A stretch of 64,000 nt of DNA from Galbibacter pacificus (GTDB lineage Bacteria > Bacteroidota > Bacteroidia > Flavobacteriales > Flavobacteriaceae), in the NCBI RefSeq assembly GCF_029603165.1, contig NZ_JAQSVC010000001.1, forward strand, positions 620,001 through 684,000, written 5' to 3'. Position 1 is the stretch's first letter. Every line of letters starts with the position of its first letter. The position numbers were made by a program, and so were the translations under genes. The notes beneath the pieces are model-generated. The model was not told the origin of the DNA. It saw nothing but the letters and a program-made list of their open reading frames with translations, and did no database searches. Positions 28,601 through 36,856 of this stretch are shown piece by piece.

Positions 28601-31600
28601 ACTTTTGCCCGGTTTTTATGCCAATGGGAGCAATGGCTCCTATATCGCCAGGGTTGTGCCTCCCGAGGACCAACCGGGGGCCAGTGGGTATGCGGGCGTT
28701 TCCGATTTAACATTAAAGAAAACAACGAGTGAGAATGTGTTGACGGGCGTTACAACCACAGAGACATATACCTATGATGATTATAAGAACGTTACAAAGG
28801 CTTATACGACCTTCCCGGGGGGAAGCAAGACAATTACCTATCAATATAGTAATAACCCGTCTGCAAGCAGCACTTCATTTCATATTGGGCGAATTACCAA
28901 TAAAACCGAGCGAACGGTTCTGGAAGGGAATTCCATGACCTCGGAAGAAGCTTATACTTACGAAGGTAATTTGGTTAAAACCCTAAAGAAACGTGGAAGC
29001 GGTACGGATTGGTTAACGGAAACATTTGCCTATGATGAAAACGGAAACGTACTCTCCAAGCAACTGAGCGGGGGAGGGGTCATAAGGACTGAAAAATTTG
29101 AATATGCCTCAACCTATGATAAACGTTTTTTAACGAAATCGACAGATGTTGAAGGGCTTTCAACCACTTATACCTATGATGTTGTTACCGGTAATCCGGC
29201 AACCACATCCAATCCCTATGGACTTACAACGACTTTTACCTATGATGCATGGGATCGATTGGTAACGGAAAAGAATTATTTGAACAAGACCACTACGCAT
29301 GTTTATGCACCGCAAACAGGAGGAGGGATGAAAGTTACTACCAGTTATCCCGAAGGCGCCAAAGAAGAGGCGGTGTACAATGTCTTTGGATGGAAAACAC
29401 GTTCCGGTACCTTGAGCTTGAATGGGCAATGGATATACAAAGCTTATGAATATGATATATTGGGGAGAAAGGTAAGGGTTAGCGAGCCTTATACCGGTGG
29501 CTCCAGTCAATGGAACGAAACAAAATTTGATGAGTACGGACGAATTATTGACCAAATCTTATTTAACGGGAAAGATATAGGTATAACCTATAGCGGCCTG
29601 TCTTCCACTGTAAACGATGGCACTAAAATGGTTACAACAACGGTGGATGCGCTAGGGAATAAAGTAAAAGTAACCGACCCGGGAGGAGCGGTCAACTATA
29701 CGTATTATCCTAATGGAGTTATGAAGACAGCCAATTATGGAGGTCACGAGGTAACGGTACAAATAGATGGTTGGGGAAGAAAAACCAAACTCACCGATCC
29801 GGCAGCGGGCACCTATACCTACGAATATGATATTTTAGGGCAACTGTTAAAAGAGACAACGCCAAAAGGTTCTACTGAATATACGTATAGCACAGTTGGT
29901 AAAATGCTCACCAAAAAATTAACTGGCGATCATACCAATATGTCACTTACCTATCAGTATAATGGGACGACTAAATTAATCAGTTCCATAACTGGGGTCA
30001 ACAATACGGATACAGAGACCTATAATTATACCTATACGTACGATTCGTACAAAAGGCCATACACGGTTAAAGAAGTAAACAGCAAAGCTTCTTTTGAGAA
30101 GCGGATGAGTTACGATGGCTATGGAAGGATAAACACAGAAACGTATATATCCAAAAACTTGGGCGACGGAACATCGAGTACCATTGTCACTAAAAATGTT
30201 TACGATCCATCCTCGGGCCTTTTGGAAGAGATCAGGAATAATGCCACAGCTGCGGTTTTATGGAAGATCAATGAACTCAACGCCCGCGGACAGGCTTTGG
30301 ATATTACTTTGGGTAACGGAATGACCCAAACCACTACCTACGATGCCTATGGATATGTAGATAAAGTGGTAGACCAAAAGAAAAATAGCACCAATACCAT
30401 TACAGCTTTAAATTTGGATTATAGCTTTAACGTACAGCGGGGAACACTGAATAATAGAAAGAACAATAAATTTGGTTGGAACGAGAGCTTTGCGTATGAC
30501 AATCTGGACCGTTTAAAGACCATAAACGGTAGCGTATCCAAAACCATGACCTTTGACGATAGGGGGCGGATAACCAAAAATACGGATATAGGGGATTATG
30601 CGTACGAGAGCAACAATATGTATCGCTTAAAGGAGATTACGCCCAACACCAAAGGCAGTACGTATTATGAACAGCACCCTACGCAACAGATTTCGTACAA
30701 TGCATTTAAAAAACCGGTGGAGATTATAGAAGAGGGCCATGGCAGGGCAAATTTTGAGTACAGCCCGATGCTCAACCGGAGCCATGCCTATTATGGGGGC
30801 ACACAAACGAACAAAGAAGAAAGACGGTACCACAAACATTATTCTTCCATAATTCCGGCAGAAATTGTGGAAGATACTCAAACCAGCAGTACCAAAATAA
30901 TAACCTATATAGCAGGCGATGCCTATTCGGCGCCTATTGCACATATCAAAAAGACAGGGAGTGGAGCTGTAGATGAATTTCACTACCTTCATCGAGATTA
31001 TTTGGGCAGTATAATGGCAATAACAGATGCCTCTGGAGCCATTAAAGAACAACGCCAATTTGGTGCATGGGGAACGGTAGATAAGTTTTGGAGTAGTAGT
31101 GGTGCCACTGCCTTTAACCACGAAAGCTTATTAGGTAGGGGTTATACAGGGCACGAACATTTTTTTGAGATAGGACTTATCCACATGAATGGCCGTATGT
31201 ACGATGCCAATTTAGGTAGGTTCCTCTCTCCCGACAACTTTATACAAAATCCATATAATACCCAAAACTTTAACAGATATGGTTATGTGCTGAATAATCC
31301 GTTACTTTATAACGACCCTAGTGGAGAGTTCTTTTTCTTAGCAGTAGCCATTGGTGCTGCAATAGGGGCAATAACACAGGCTCTCAAGCCCGGAGCAAAT
31401 TTTGGTTCGATTCTTGGGGGTGCATTGATTGGAGCCGCAGCAGGAATGATTGGTGCCGGCGTAGGGAGTGTAGTTGCAGGTGGAGGATTTTTTAGCAGTG
31501 CTGCCGTATCATCATCTATGGGCTTTTGGGGCGGCGCAGCCAGTGGTTTTGCCGGAGGCTTTGCCGGTGGTTTTGTAGGCGGTGCTGGTAATGCGTGGCT

Positions 31601-32300
31601 TAATGGGGCAAATTTTGGAAGTGGTCTGGGTTCAGGGCTTAAAGCCGGGCTTATTGGTGGTGCAATGGGCGGTGCTATTAATGGTATTAGTAGTGGAATA
31701 AGAGCCGTAAACAATAATAGAACTTTTTGGTCAGGTAAAGAATGGAACGAATTTACTGTAGGTTATGGTGAAACGGATGCTTATCTAACTCTTGGGAAAC
31801 AAAATTTTTCTACTAAGTGGGATACTGATTACAGTATGTCTATACCTCGAGTGCAGCAAAGTGGTTTATACGATTGTACTTATGCAACAAAGCTTTCAGC
31901 AGATAGATATTTTAATGTTCTTGGACAACAATCTAATAATAATAGTTGGTCTAAATTGGCTAATGCAGGTAGAGTCACGAATGCTAATACCCAAGGATTA
32001 TACAAAGTATCAGGATACGGTGTAAATGCTTATAATAATGATTTAGTTCATACCTTTTCAGCTAAAAATTCATTGCCGTGGATGTTAAATGAAATGAAAA
32101 TGAATAGAATGGTTCAAATCGCATGGAAACCATTAGGAGGGGGAGGTATTGGACATGCGAGTCTGATCTCTAGAGTTAGATATCTATCTGATTTTTCAAG
32201 ATATGGAGTTCAAATAATGAATCCAGCGACAGGGAGTTATAATTGGATGTCTAGACGTGAATTATCTTCAATACATCAAATTTTTAGTTTATGGAAATAA
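25668..32300 (+). CDS. SpvB/FG-GAP/RHS polymorphic toxin with C39-like peptidase tip
   Basis: The 2210-aa protein has a signal peptide (about 1-20). The order is an SpvB-like domain from about 65, then FG-GAP/VCBS calcium-type repeats (DGDGLTD near 508, NGDGKTD near 590, NGDGKAD near 640, NGDNRTD near 705), a TcdB-middle-like part and many YD repeats. The RHS core ends NPLLYNDPSGE, with D1883 in the expected cleavage-type motif. The tip (1888-2210) starts with a long Gly/Ala-rich hydrophobic region and ends in a domain with Q2064, C2070, H2163 and N2185. The Q-x5-C spacing and MNPATGSYNW after the histidine match papain-like C39 peptidases. The TcB-like shell would enclose the tip before delivery. 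The route and target are unknown. Confidence 0.82.
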   Translation: MKKLLLVIFIAGLMIPNALSQELEVKTIKAKEVTQEVKEMEVAENQIKKQPIIASRGSGGTITGSTMGALSVSLTGGANYNIPIDVPPGLNGVQPEISLTYNSQGGNGLAGWGWNISGISMITRIPSTQYHDNKIDGVDFDANDRFSFDGQRLILKSGSYGGSGAVYQTENYSNVKITSYGTHPISGVNGPKYFTVRYPDGSFAHYGLTNDSRSRVDYAISYWENPQGVRINYIYSSDNNGIKIDKISYGARADNAPINTIEFKYEDRERKEQSYINGISFIRSQLLTQIQVKGKGSVGYRNYVLTHDHTSLGYDRLIKVQEKTGDNSLSRNPITFSYGSTANSIVPTNRQPEDLSVINIEQRNSQYVSMDFTGNGKMDFAIYPTTGTEAKKKFWLFEDIQNSTYTNFGHEVSTGGKFEDIFPVTFLNYQNKLMPNQAVVVIQNISNNRTKFKVIGYGGAAQPVALKYEKTWDAPTYRTVDECAPEVDPDHGISTHRMPQKYMAGDFDGDGLTDILSISRTYNEFNCYRDPDQSGHAKPICDCQSYTVNSSQVRLISLDRNTDINDTTTRLGNLNYYLKDSDQIHALDVNGDGKTDIIQFREGKAYVYGLNEDNTSLELLWSLSDTRIKMDFRILPGDYNGDGKADFLIPVADDSSVFTLFMSKGNGFQVFGNTPYPFKYKKYNTDNYPSTVKGYDLIPVDINGDNRTDIIDFQNITYENGVNGSQTIKLYQNTVSSTSDAKPYFSYAATGYYTGELEHFPVPIFLSSNRPNGNLDFATMSDNSVTSFEFTKDHRKEVLLKSVTNNGISTDIAYGKVDIYYTGDGGYYSQVYSAGTTQTYPYVNVDVAPSFNVVSELEQTGAGMTRKKQFYYKGAVSHATGLGFLGFTRVMRSNWQGTDVETIWNISDHDPMLRGAVTEEWVSTSSYPRDNLSHTTYDYDYKLIANPSSPSRPQYDSDIQIDFPISGQKTDEASNSITLLPGFYANGSNGSYIARVVPPEDQPGASGYAGVSDLTLKKTTSENVLTGVTTTETYTYDDYKNVTKAYTTFPGGSKTITYQYSNNPSASSTSFHIGRITNKTERTVLEGNSMTSEEAYTYEGNLVKTLKKRGSGTDWLTETFAYDENGNVLSKQLSGGGVIRTEKFEYASTYDKRFLTKSTDVEGLSTTYTYDVVTGNPATTSNPYGLTTTFTYDAWDRLVTEKNYLNKTTTHVYAPQTGGGMKVTTSYPEGAKEEAVYNVFGWKTRSGTLSLNGQWIYKAYEYDILGRKVRVSEPYTGGSSQWNETKFDEYGRIIDQILFNGKDIGITYSGLSSTVNDGTKMVTTTVDALGNKVKVTDPGGAVNYTYYPNGVMKTANYGGHEVTVQIDGWGRKTKLTDPAAGTYTYEYDILGQLLKETTPKGSTEYTYSTVGKMLTKKLTGDHTNMSLTYQYNGTTKLISSITGVNNTDTETYNYTYTYDSYKRPYTVKEVNSKASFEKRMSYDGYGRINTETYISKNLGDGTSSTIVTKNVYDPSSGLLEEIRNNATAAVLWKINELNARGQALDITLGNGMTQTTTYDAYGYVDKVVDQKKNSTNTITALNLDYSFNVQRGTLNNRKNNKFGWNESFAYDNLDRLKTINGSVSKTMTFDDRGRITKNTDIGDYAYESNNMYRLKEITPNTKGSTYYEQHPTQQISYNAFKKPVEIIEEGHGRANFEYSPMLNRSHAYYGGTQTNKEERRYHKHYSSIIPAEIVEDTQTSSTKIITYIAGDAYSAPIAHIKKTGSGAVDEFHYLHRDYLGSIMAITDASGAIKEQRQFGAWGTVDKFWSSSGATAFNHESLLGRGYTGHEHFFEIGLIHMNGRMYDANLGRFLSPDNFIQNPYNTQNFNRYGYVLNNPLLYNDPSGEFFFLAVAIGAAIGAITQALKPGANFGSILGGALIGAAAGMIGAGVGSVVAGGGFFSSAAVSSSMGFWGGAASGFAGGFAGGFVGGAGNAWLNGANFGSGLGSGLKAGLIGGAMGGAINGISSGIRAVNNNRTFWSGKEWNEFTVGYGETDAYLTLGKQNFSTKWDTDYSMSIPRVQQSGLYDCTYATKLSADRYFNVLGQQSNNNSWSKLANAGRVTNANTQGLYKVSGYGVNAYNNDLVHTFSAKNSLPWMLNEMKMNRMVQIAWKPLGGGGIGHASLISRVRYLSDFSRYGVQIMNPATGSYNWMSRRELSSIHQIFSLWK

Positions 32301-32953
32301 AGAGAAATATATTGATATTATCATGTTTGTTTATTTTTAATATAAGTTTTGCTCAAGAATCTATTTTTAATCAAATGGACGAAAGGAATAAAATATCATA
32401 TGAGATATTTAAAAAATGGTACGATATACAATGTGATTATGTCACAAAGAACAAGAGTAAATTGAGAGTAGAAGACTTGAGTAGAGTATTATGTAAAAAT
32501 TTTAAATTGGATGAATTACACTGCATTAGTCTTCCTCTTTTTAAATTGAAAAAAGGGTTAAATGAATCAAAAATCAAGAGACAGGAGATGAGGAGTTATA
32601 TTGATTTTAAATCTTCTGATTCTTTAAATTATATATTAGTTTATAAGGATAGAGAATTACTTACTTACTTCAACCCTATTATTAATGATGATGTAGATGA
32701 AGAAGAAATAGAAGAAAGGGTTTTTGAATCACTTTTAATTAAAGATGGAGGTAATTTAAGGTTGGTTAATCCAGTTGAAAATGATTGTTATTTTGGGATT
32801 ATTGGATTGGATCCGATATACTCTTTATTTGAATTGACTAGTGTTAATGAAGTGTACGTAATGAATCCTTATTATACTCGAATGAGTATAGAAGATTATT
32901 TATTAAAGATTATAAAAATAAAAAACCTAAGGGAGATTATAAAGGGAAGATGA
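32291..32953 (+). CDS. Candidate immunity protein for the RHS toxin, exported
   Basis: The 220-aa product starts inside the last codons of the toxin gene (10-bp overlap), so the two are translated together. It has a signal peptide (about 1-22, ending NISFAQ), so it should act in the periplasm or outside the cell. The mature protein is charged and contains three cysteines; no family was recognised. The gene is markedly more AT-rich than the RHS shell and matches the AT-rich tip coding sequence, as expected for a toxin-immunity cassette that moves together. The immunity role is inferred from position, overlap, size and composition only. Confidence 0.55.
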   Translation: MEIKRNILILSCLFIFNISFAQESIFNQMDERNKISYEIFKKWYDIQCDYVTKNKSKLRVEDLSRVLCKNFKLDELHCISLPLFKLKKGLNESKIKRQEMRSYIDFKSSDSLNYILVYKDRELLTYFNPIINDDVDEEEIEERVFESLLIKDGGNLRLVNPVENDCYFGIIGLDPIYSLFELTSVNEVYVMNPYYTRMSIEDYLLKIIKIKNLREIIKGR

Positions 32954-32961
32954 TCAGATAA

Positions 32962-33081
32962 ATTGCTATAGGTGTTGTAGCAAGTGGTTCTGTGTCAGGA
33001 GGTATTGGCAGTGTTCTCGGTGGTGGGAATTTTGGGGGTGGTGTCCGGCAAGGAGCTATCACAAGTGGGTCATATCAATAG
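32962..33081 (+). pseudogene. Fragment of another RHS pre-toxin tail
   Basis: Reading from 32962 in frame gives 39 codons without a start, directly after an in-frame stop, ending at TAG 33079-33081. The translation is a Gly/Ser/Val-rich segment containing GGIGSVLGGGNFGGGVRQGA. It closely resembles the GGNFWxGxRQGxITSGLNH-type pre-toxin region found in many Bacteroidota RHS proteins just after the RHS core. It is best read as debris of a displaced toxin tip. Confidence 0.55.
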
Positions 33082-33138
33082 GTGGCGAAAAATAAATTCT
33101 TTTATATTTTATCTTTGCTTATTAGAACAAACAAATAA

Positions 33139-34365
33139 TTGCTATTTTTGTATATCAAAACTAACAAAATAGATTTTTTATTTGAACAGTTTAAGCAAAA
33201 ATTAAAACACACTTCCCTTAATTTTGTCAGATCGGTGATGGAAGAGATCAATTGGAAGGCAAGGCTTATAGGAATCAAAGGAGCACGAGGTATTGGAAAG
33301 ACCACCCTTTTACTGCAATATATCAAATTACATCTTGGCGGAGAACTGAACCGTACCTTATACGTAAGCTTGGATGATATCTGGTTTAACAACCATTCTC
33401 TGATTTCCTTGGTACGTGATTTTGAACGCCAAGGAGGGAAATACCTCTTTTTGGATGAAGTCCACAAATATCCCGGATGGGCACAAGAATTGAAAAATAT
33501 CTATGATAGTTATCCGGAATTGAAAATTGTTTTTACGGGGTCATTGCTTATGGAAATACTGAATGCCCGTGCCGACCTAAGTCGAAGGACTGTGGTGTAC
33601 ACCATGCAGGGGTTTTCCTTTCGGGAGTATATAGGGGTGGAGACAGGAGCGGTCTTTGATAAGTTATATCTGAATCAAATCATGGAAAACCATTTAGAAG
33701 AAGCGCAAAGGATCAATGAAATGATAAAGCCGTTCCAGTATTTTGAGCCATACCTTAAACATGGCTATTATCCTTTCTATTTGGAACAGTCCGATCTATA
33801 TGAAATGCGCCTGGGAGAAGTGGTCAATATGATTCTGGAAATTGAATTACCGTTATTACGGCATGTAGAACTGGCCTATGTGGCCAAGATAAAACAGCTA
33901 TTGGTGATCATAGCCGAATCGGTTCCCTTTGTTCCCAATGTCAGCAAATTGAGCGATAAAATCGGTATCAACCGGGCCACTTTATTGTCATATCTGCATT
34001 ATCTAGATGAAATTGGATTGACACAAAACCTGTTTAAAAATACCCAAGGCATCAGTAAGCTACAGAAACCTTCCAAAATATACTTGGACAATACCAACCT
34101 AATCTATTTGCTGGCACGGGAAAATGCCAATAAAGGGAATCTACGGGAAACCTTTTTTTCTAACCAATTGGCCTACAGGCATACACTTGGATATACAGAA
34201 CAGGGAGATTTTATGGTGGATGACAGATTTACTTTTGAAATAGGGGGCAAGGGAAAGAACCAAAAACAAATCCGATTGGTGGAGAACGCATACATAGTAG
34301 CCGACGATATTTTGTATGGTTCCCAGAACAAGATTCCGTTATGGATGTTTGGCTTTCTTTATTAA
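33139..34365 (+). CDS. AAA_14/DUF4143-type ATPase
   Basis: The product (408 aa from TTG 33139, or slightly shorter from TTG 33148) has Walker A IKGARGIGKTTLLLQY and Walker B KYLFLDEVHKYPGW, both in the AAA_14 half. A winged-helix linker (about 270-300) and a C-terminal DUF4143-like nuclease-fold part follow. The first ATG (33238) would begin immediately before the Walker A strand and cut off FLFEQFKQKL-type sequence that looks coding, so a TTG start is preferred. These ATPases are numerous in Bacteroidota, often near mobile or defence genes, and their role is unclear. It separates the RHS debris from the frameshifted membrane gene and is not obviously part of the toxin operon. Confidence 0.75.
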   Translation: MLFLYIKTNKIDFLFEQFKQKLKHTSLNFVRSVMEEINWKARLIGIKGARGIGKTTLLLQYIKLHLGGELNRTLYVSLDDIWFNNHSLISLVRDFERQGGKYLFLDEVHKYPGWAQELKNIYDSYPELKIVFTGSLLMEILNARADLSRRTVVYTMQGFSFREYIGVETGAVFDKLYLNQIMENHLEEAQRINEMIKPFQYFEPYLKHGYYPFYLEQSDLYEMRLGEVVNMILEIELPLLRHVELAYVAKIKQLLVIIAESVPFVPNVSKLSDKIGINRATLLSYLHYLDEIGLTQNLFKNTQGISKLQKPSKIYLDNTNLIYLLARENANKGNLRETFFSNQLAYRHTLGYTEQGDFMVDDRFTFEIGGKGKNQKQIRLVENAYIVADDILYGSQNKIPLWMFGFLY

Positions 34366-34410
34366 CAATAAATATAAGAAGAGGGTTTGGGGGACGTTAA
34401 AAAAGAAAAA

Positions 34411-34927
34411 ATGGTTTATAAAATTAATAAGAAAGCGGTTCTTAAAAATTTAGATTATATAATTTTCATCACTATTGTGTATGCTGTGATTGTTTTGTAT
34501 TATGAGGATTATAAAGTAGCATATACAATTAATGCTTTTACTTTATTTTATTTAATTCCCTTAATTGTTGTTATATTTTTATTCTGGGATTATTACTTTC
34601 ATACCAAAGGACAAAAAGTTTTTTTCTCAGATGAGAATATAGTTGTGAAAACTGCAAAAGTGGATAAAAAATATGAGAAATCGGATGTTGAAAAAGTTAC
34701 CCTATATGCAGCACCCTCATTTAGGAGGAATAGCACATTTAGGCTACTTCCTTTCGAGGCATTTCATTTTGTAGAAATAAAGATGAATAGTAGTAAGGGG
34801 GGTTATATATATAACATCTTTATCAGATCCTGAATTGTATTATAGTATTCAACAACAAAGTGTTTTAAAGGGGAAAATATATTATAAAAAGGGACTTATT
34901 AACTCCATTTTTTGGAATGGCTTGTAA
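34411..34927 (+). pseudogene. Small membrane protein with frameshift in a G6 tract
   Basis: From the ATG at 34411 the frame gives two transmembrane helices (about 12-60) and a soluble PH-like beta region, then stops at 34831-34833. In the +1 frame, open coding sequence continues immediately (TSLSDPELYYSIQQQSVLKG and on to LINSIFWNGL) and stops at 34925-34927. Removing one G from the six-G run at 34797-34802 joins both parts into a protein of about 172 aa. The gene is therefore broken, phase-variable or affected by a sequencing error. Two-helix membrane proteins of this type occur beside RHS toxins and can be immunity proteins, which is only a guess here. Confidence 0.6.
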
Positions 34928-35162
34928 ATTATAAGTTTTATTATATCAATAAATATAACCCGTGTTAGTGCGAGATTACATTTTTATTTTTAGATTTTTC
35001 AGTAAACCAGTTGCTGCGGATGATTGTTTAGATAAGTTAATAGCTTTTAAAGCTGTTGTAGGTCTAGTCATATTGGTTTTATGCTGAGCAGGTTAGGAAG
35101 GACTTTTTGGTCTGGCGAATTGTAACCTTATCCAACTCCCGGGCATATCTTAATAGAAAACA
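34928..35162. other. AT-rich tail of the toxin locus without a clear gene
   Basis: No supported gene. At 35099-35125 a short open stretch reads RTFWSGEL then stop. The first six residues and 16 of 20 nearby bases match the RTFWSG segment of the active RHS tip (around 31720). It may be another scrap of an RHS tail, but it is very short. Confidence 0.3.
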
Positions 35163-35192
35163 AAAAAGGCTGCTTCATAAAGCAACCTTTTT
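35163..35192 (-). terminator. Terminator of the porin-like gene
   Basis: AAAAAGGCTGCTT (35163-35175) pairs with AAGCAACCTTTTT (35180-35192), with one wobble, around a short loop. On the minus strand the hairpin is followed by a T-run, 24 bp after the stop at 35216. A-T symmetry means it may also work for plus-strand transcripts from the toxin locus. Confidence 0.75.
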
Positions 35193-35215
35193 GAAAAAAT
35201 ATTAAAAACCTTTTT

Positions 35216-35803
35216 TTAAAGCTTAACTGATAAACTTAAAATAAGTTGAGATGGCCTGGTATCTATTCTTCCTTCCGGAATATCTGCAAAATCGGCTTCG
35301 TTATCGCTAAAACCTCTTTCGTAACGTAGGCCAACACCCAACTTTTCACCAAGGTTTACGCCAACTCCCAGGTTGACACCAACGGTAAAGTCGTTTTCAA
35401 CATCTTCGAGTTCTACATCTTCCAAATCGGTATCAAGGATATATTGTAAAGAAGGCCCTGCGAACACATGTAAAGGTCCTACTATATTCAACCCGACCAA
35501 AAGAGGCATATCCAGTTTGCTCATTTTGAATTTACTGTCATATCCGCCTTCTTCATATTTAGAGTTGGTCTTGGTATATACCAACTCGGGTCGCAAATAA
35601 AGTGTTCCCATATCTAATTTCCCGAAGGCACCCAAGTGAAAACCAACTTGAGAGTCAGACCCTATATTTCCTATGTCACTGCCTATGGAAGCATCTCCGT
35701 TGGAGTTAAAGTTCAAACCTCCTTTAAGTCCAAAACCGGACCCAGATTGTGCAAAACTTGTGAAACCTGCTAATAAACAGATTATTAAAAATGTTTTTTT
35801 CAT
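35216..35803 (-). CDS. Porin-like outer-membrane beta-barrel protein (PorT-like)
   Basis: The 195-aa protein has a signal peptide (MKKTFLIICLLAGFTSFAQ) and an eight-strand-type barrel with GFGLKGGLNFNS at its start and a final LILSLSVKL strand. The pattern is that of Bacteroidota OMP_b-brl_2 (PorT family) proteins. An acidic repeat (DLEDVELEDVENDF) sits in one surface or periplasmic loop. It is a single-gene unit with its own terminator. A specific function cannot be assigned. Confidence 0.78.
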   Translation of the reverse strand: MKKTFLIICLLAGFTSFAQSGSGFGLKGGLNFNSNGDASIGSDIGNIGSDSQVGFHLGAFGKLDMGTLYLRPELVYTKTNSKYEEGGYDSKFKMSKLDMPLLVGLNIVGPLHVFAGPSLQYILDTDLEDVELEDVENDFTVGVNLGVGVNLGEKLGVGLRYERGFSDNEADFADIPEGRIDTRPSQLILSLSVKL

Positions 35804-35859
35804 AATTGTTGTTATTTTTTAAGATGTTAATCAGGAGTATAAACTAAAAGTTGACCAGT

Positions 35860-36813
35860 TTATTTCCTTTTTAACACTTTTGTAACAGCTTTAACAATTG
35901 CTTCACTATTTAATCCGTATTTATCCATCAATTGAGCGGGGGTTCCACTTTCTCCAAAAGTATCTTGTGTTGCAACAAATTCCTGTGGTGTAGGATTGTT
36001 AACGGCAAGTGTTCTGGCAACGCTTTCCCCAAGGCCGCCAAGATAGTTATGTTCTTCAGCAGTAACCACGCAACCTGTTTTGGCAACAGAGGCTAAAATA
36101 GCATCTTCATCCAAAGGTTTTATGGTATGTATGTCAAGAATATCGGCAGAAATACCTTGTTTGGCCAATTCTTCACCGGCCAAGATGGCTTCCCATACCA
36201 AATGTCCGGTCGCAATAATGGTTACATCGGTACCGTCGTTAATTTTAACGGCCTTTCCGATTTCAAATTTTTGGTCAGCGGGTGTAAAGTTTGGTACGGC
36301 CGGCCTTCCAAAACGTAAGTAAACGGGCCCGTGGTGTTCGGCAATGGCTATGGTCGCGGCTTTTGTCTGGTTAAAATCGCAAGGATTGATAACGGTCATT
36401 CCAGGAAGCATCTTCATAAGTCCGATATCTTCCAAAATCTGGTGGGTGGCCCCGTCTTCACCAAGGGTAAGCCCTGCGTGGGAAGCGCATATTTTTACGT
36501 TTTTATCAGAATAAGCAATAGACTGCCGTATCTGGTCATAAACGCGCCCGGTCGAGAAATTGGCGAAAGTACCGGTAAAAGGTATTTTGCCACCAATGGT
36601 CAAACCTGCGGCAATTCCCATCATATTGGCCTCTGCAATTCCTACCTGGAAGAAACGTTCGGGGTTTTCCTTGATAAAATCTGCCATTTTAAGCGAACCT
36701 ACCAAATCTGCACAAAGTGCCACTACGTTCGGGTTGGTACGTCCCAGTTCTGTTAATCCTGCTCCAAAACCGCTTCGGGTATCTATTTTTTCTGTATATG
36801 TGTATTTTTTCAT
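35860..36813 (-). CDS. Transketolase, C-terminal (pyrimidine-binding) subunit
   Basis: The ATG at 36813 gives 317 aa (MKKYTYTEKIDTRSGFG); a TTG at 36837 is possible but unlikely. The protein holds the pyrimidine-binding domain, with the catalytic Glu in QVGIAEANMMGIAAG, and the C-terminal transketolase domain from about 190. With the N-terminal subunit encoded 43 bp upstream it forms a split transketolase for the non-oxidative pentose phosphate pathway. Such split forms are common in Bacteroidota and resemble dxs-type halves, but the order and motifs favour transketolase. It is in the operon driven by the promoter at 37731-37761. Confidence 0.9.
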   Translation of the reverse strand: MKKYTYTEKIDTRSGFGAGLTELGRTNPNVVALCADLVGSLKMADFIKENPERFFQVGIAEANMMGIAAGLTIGGKIPFTGTFANFSTGRVYDQIRQSIAYSDKNVKICASHAGLTLGEDGATHQILEDIGLMKMLPGMTVINPCDFNQTKAATIAIAEHHGPVYLRFGRPAVPNFTPADQKFEIGKAVKINDGTDVTIIATGHLVWEAILAGEELAKQGISADILDIHTIKPLDEDAILASVAKTGCVVTAEEHNYLGGLGESVARTLAVNNPTPQEFVATQDTFGESGTPAQLMDKYGLNSEAIVKAVTKVLKRK

Positions 36814-36856
36814 TTTTCTAATTTCTGTGTTTAACAATCAGTTTTCAAACAATGGT

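Noticed and set aside
30627-31121. Minus-strand 164-codon frame inside the RHS gene
   Set aside because: Antisense of the well-supported RHS core; Cys- and Tyr-rich without family pattern.
31307-31714. Minus-strand open frame of 135 codons, very Pro/Ala-rich
   Set aside because: It is the antisense image of the Gly/Ala-rich region of the RHS tip; composition explains it and no family is recognisable.
34950-35090. GTG-started 38-codon hydrophobic frame in the toxin-locus tail
   Set aside because: Short, AT-rich, no conserved motif; likely chance.
35099-35125. RTFWSG match to the active RHS tip as a pseudogene
   Set aside because: Only eight codons match; too short to annotate as a separate feature, so it is mentioned in the gap entry only.
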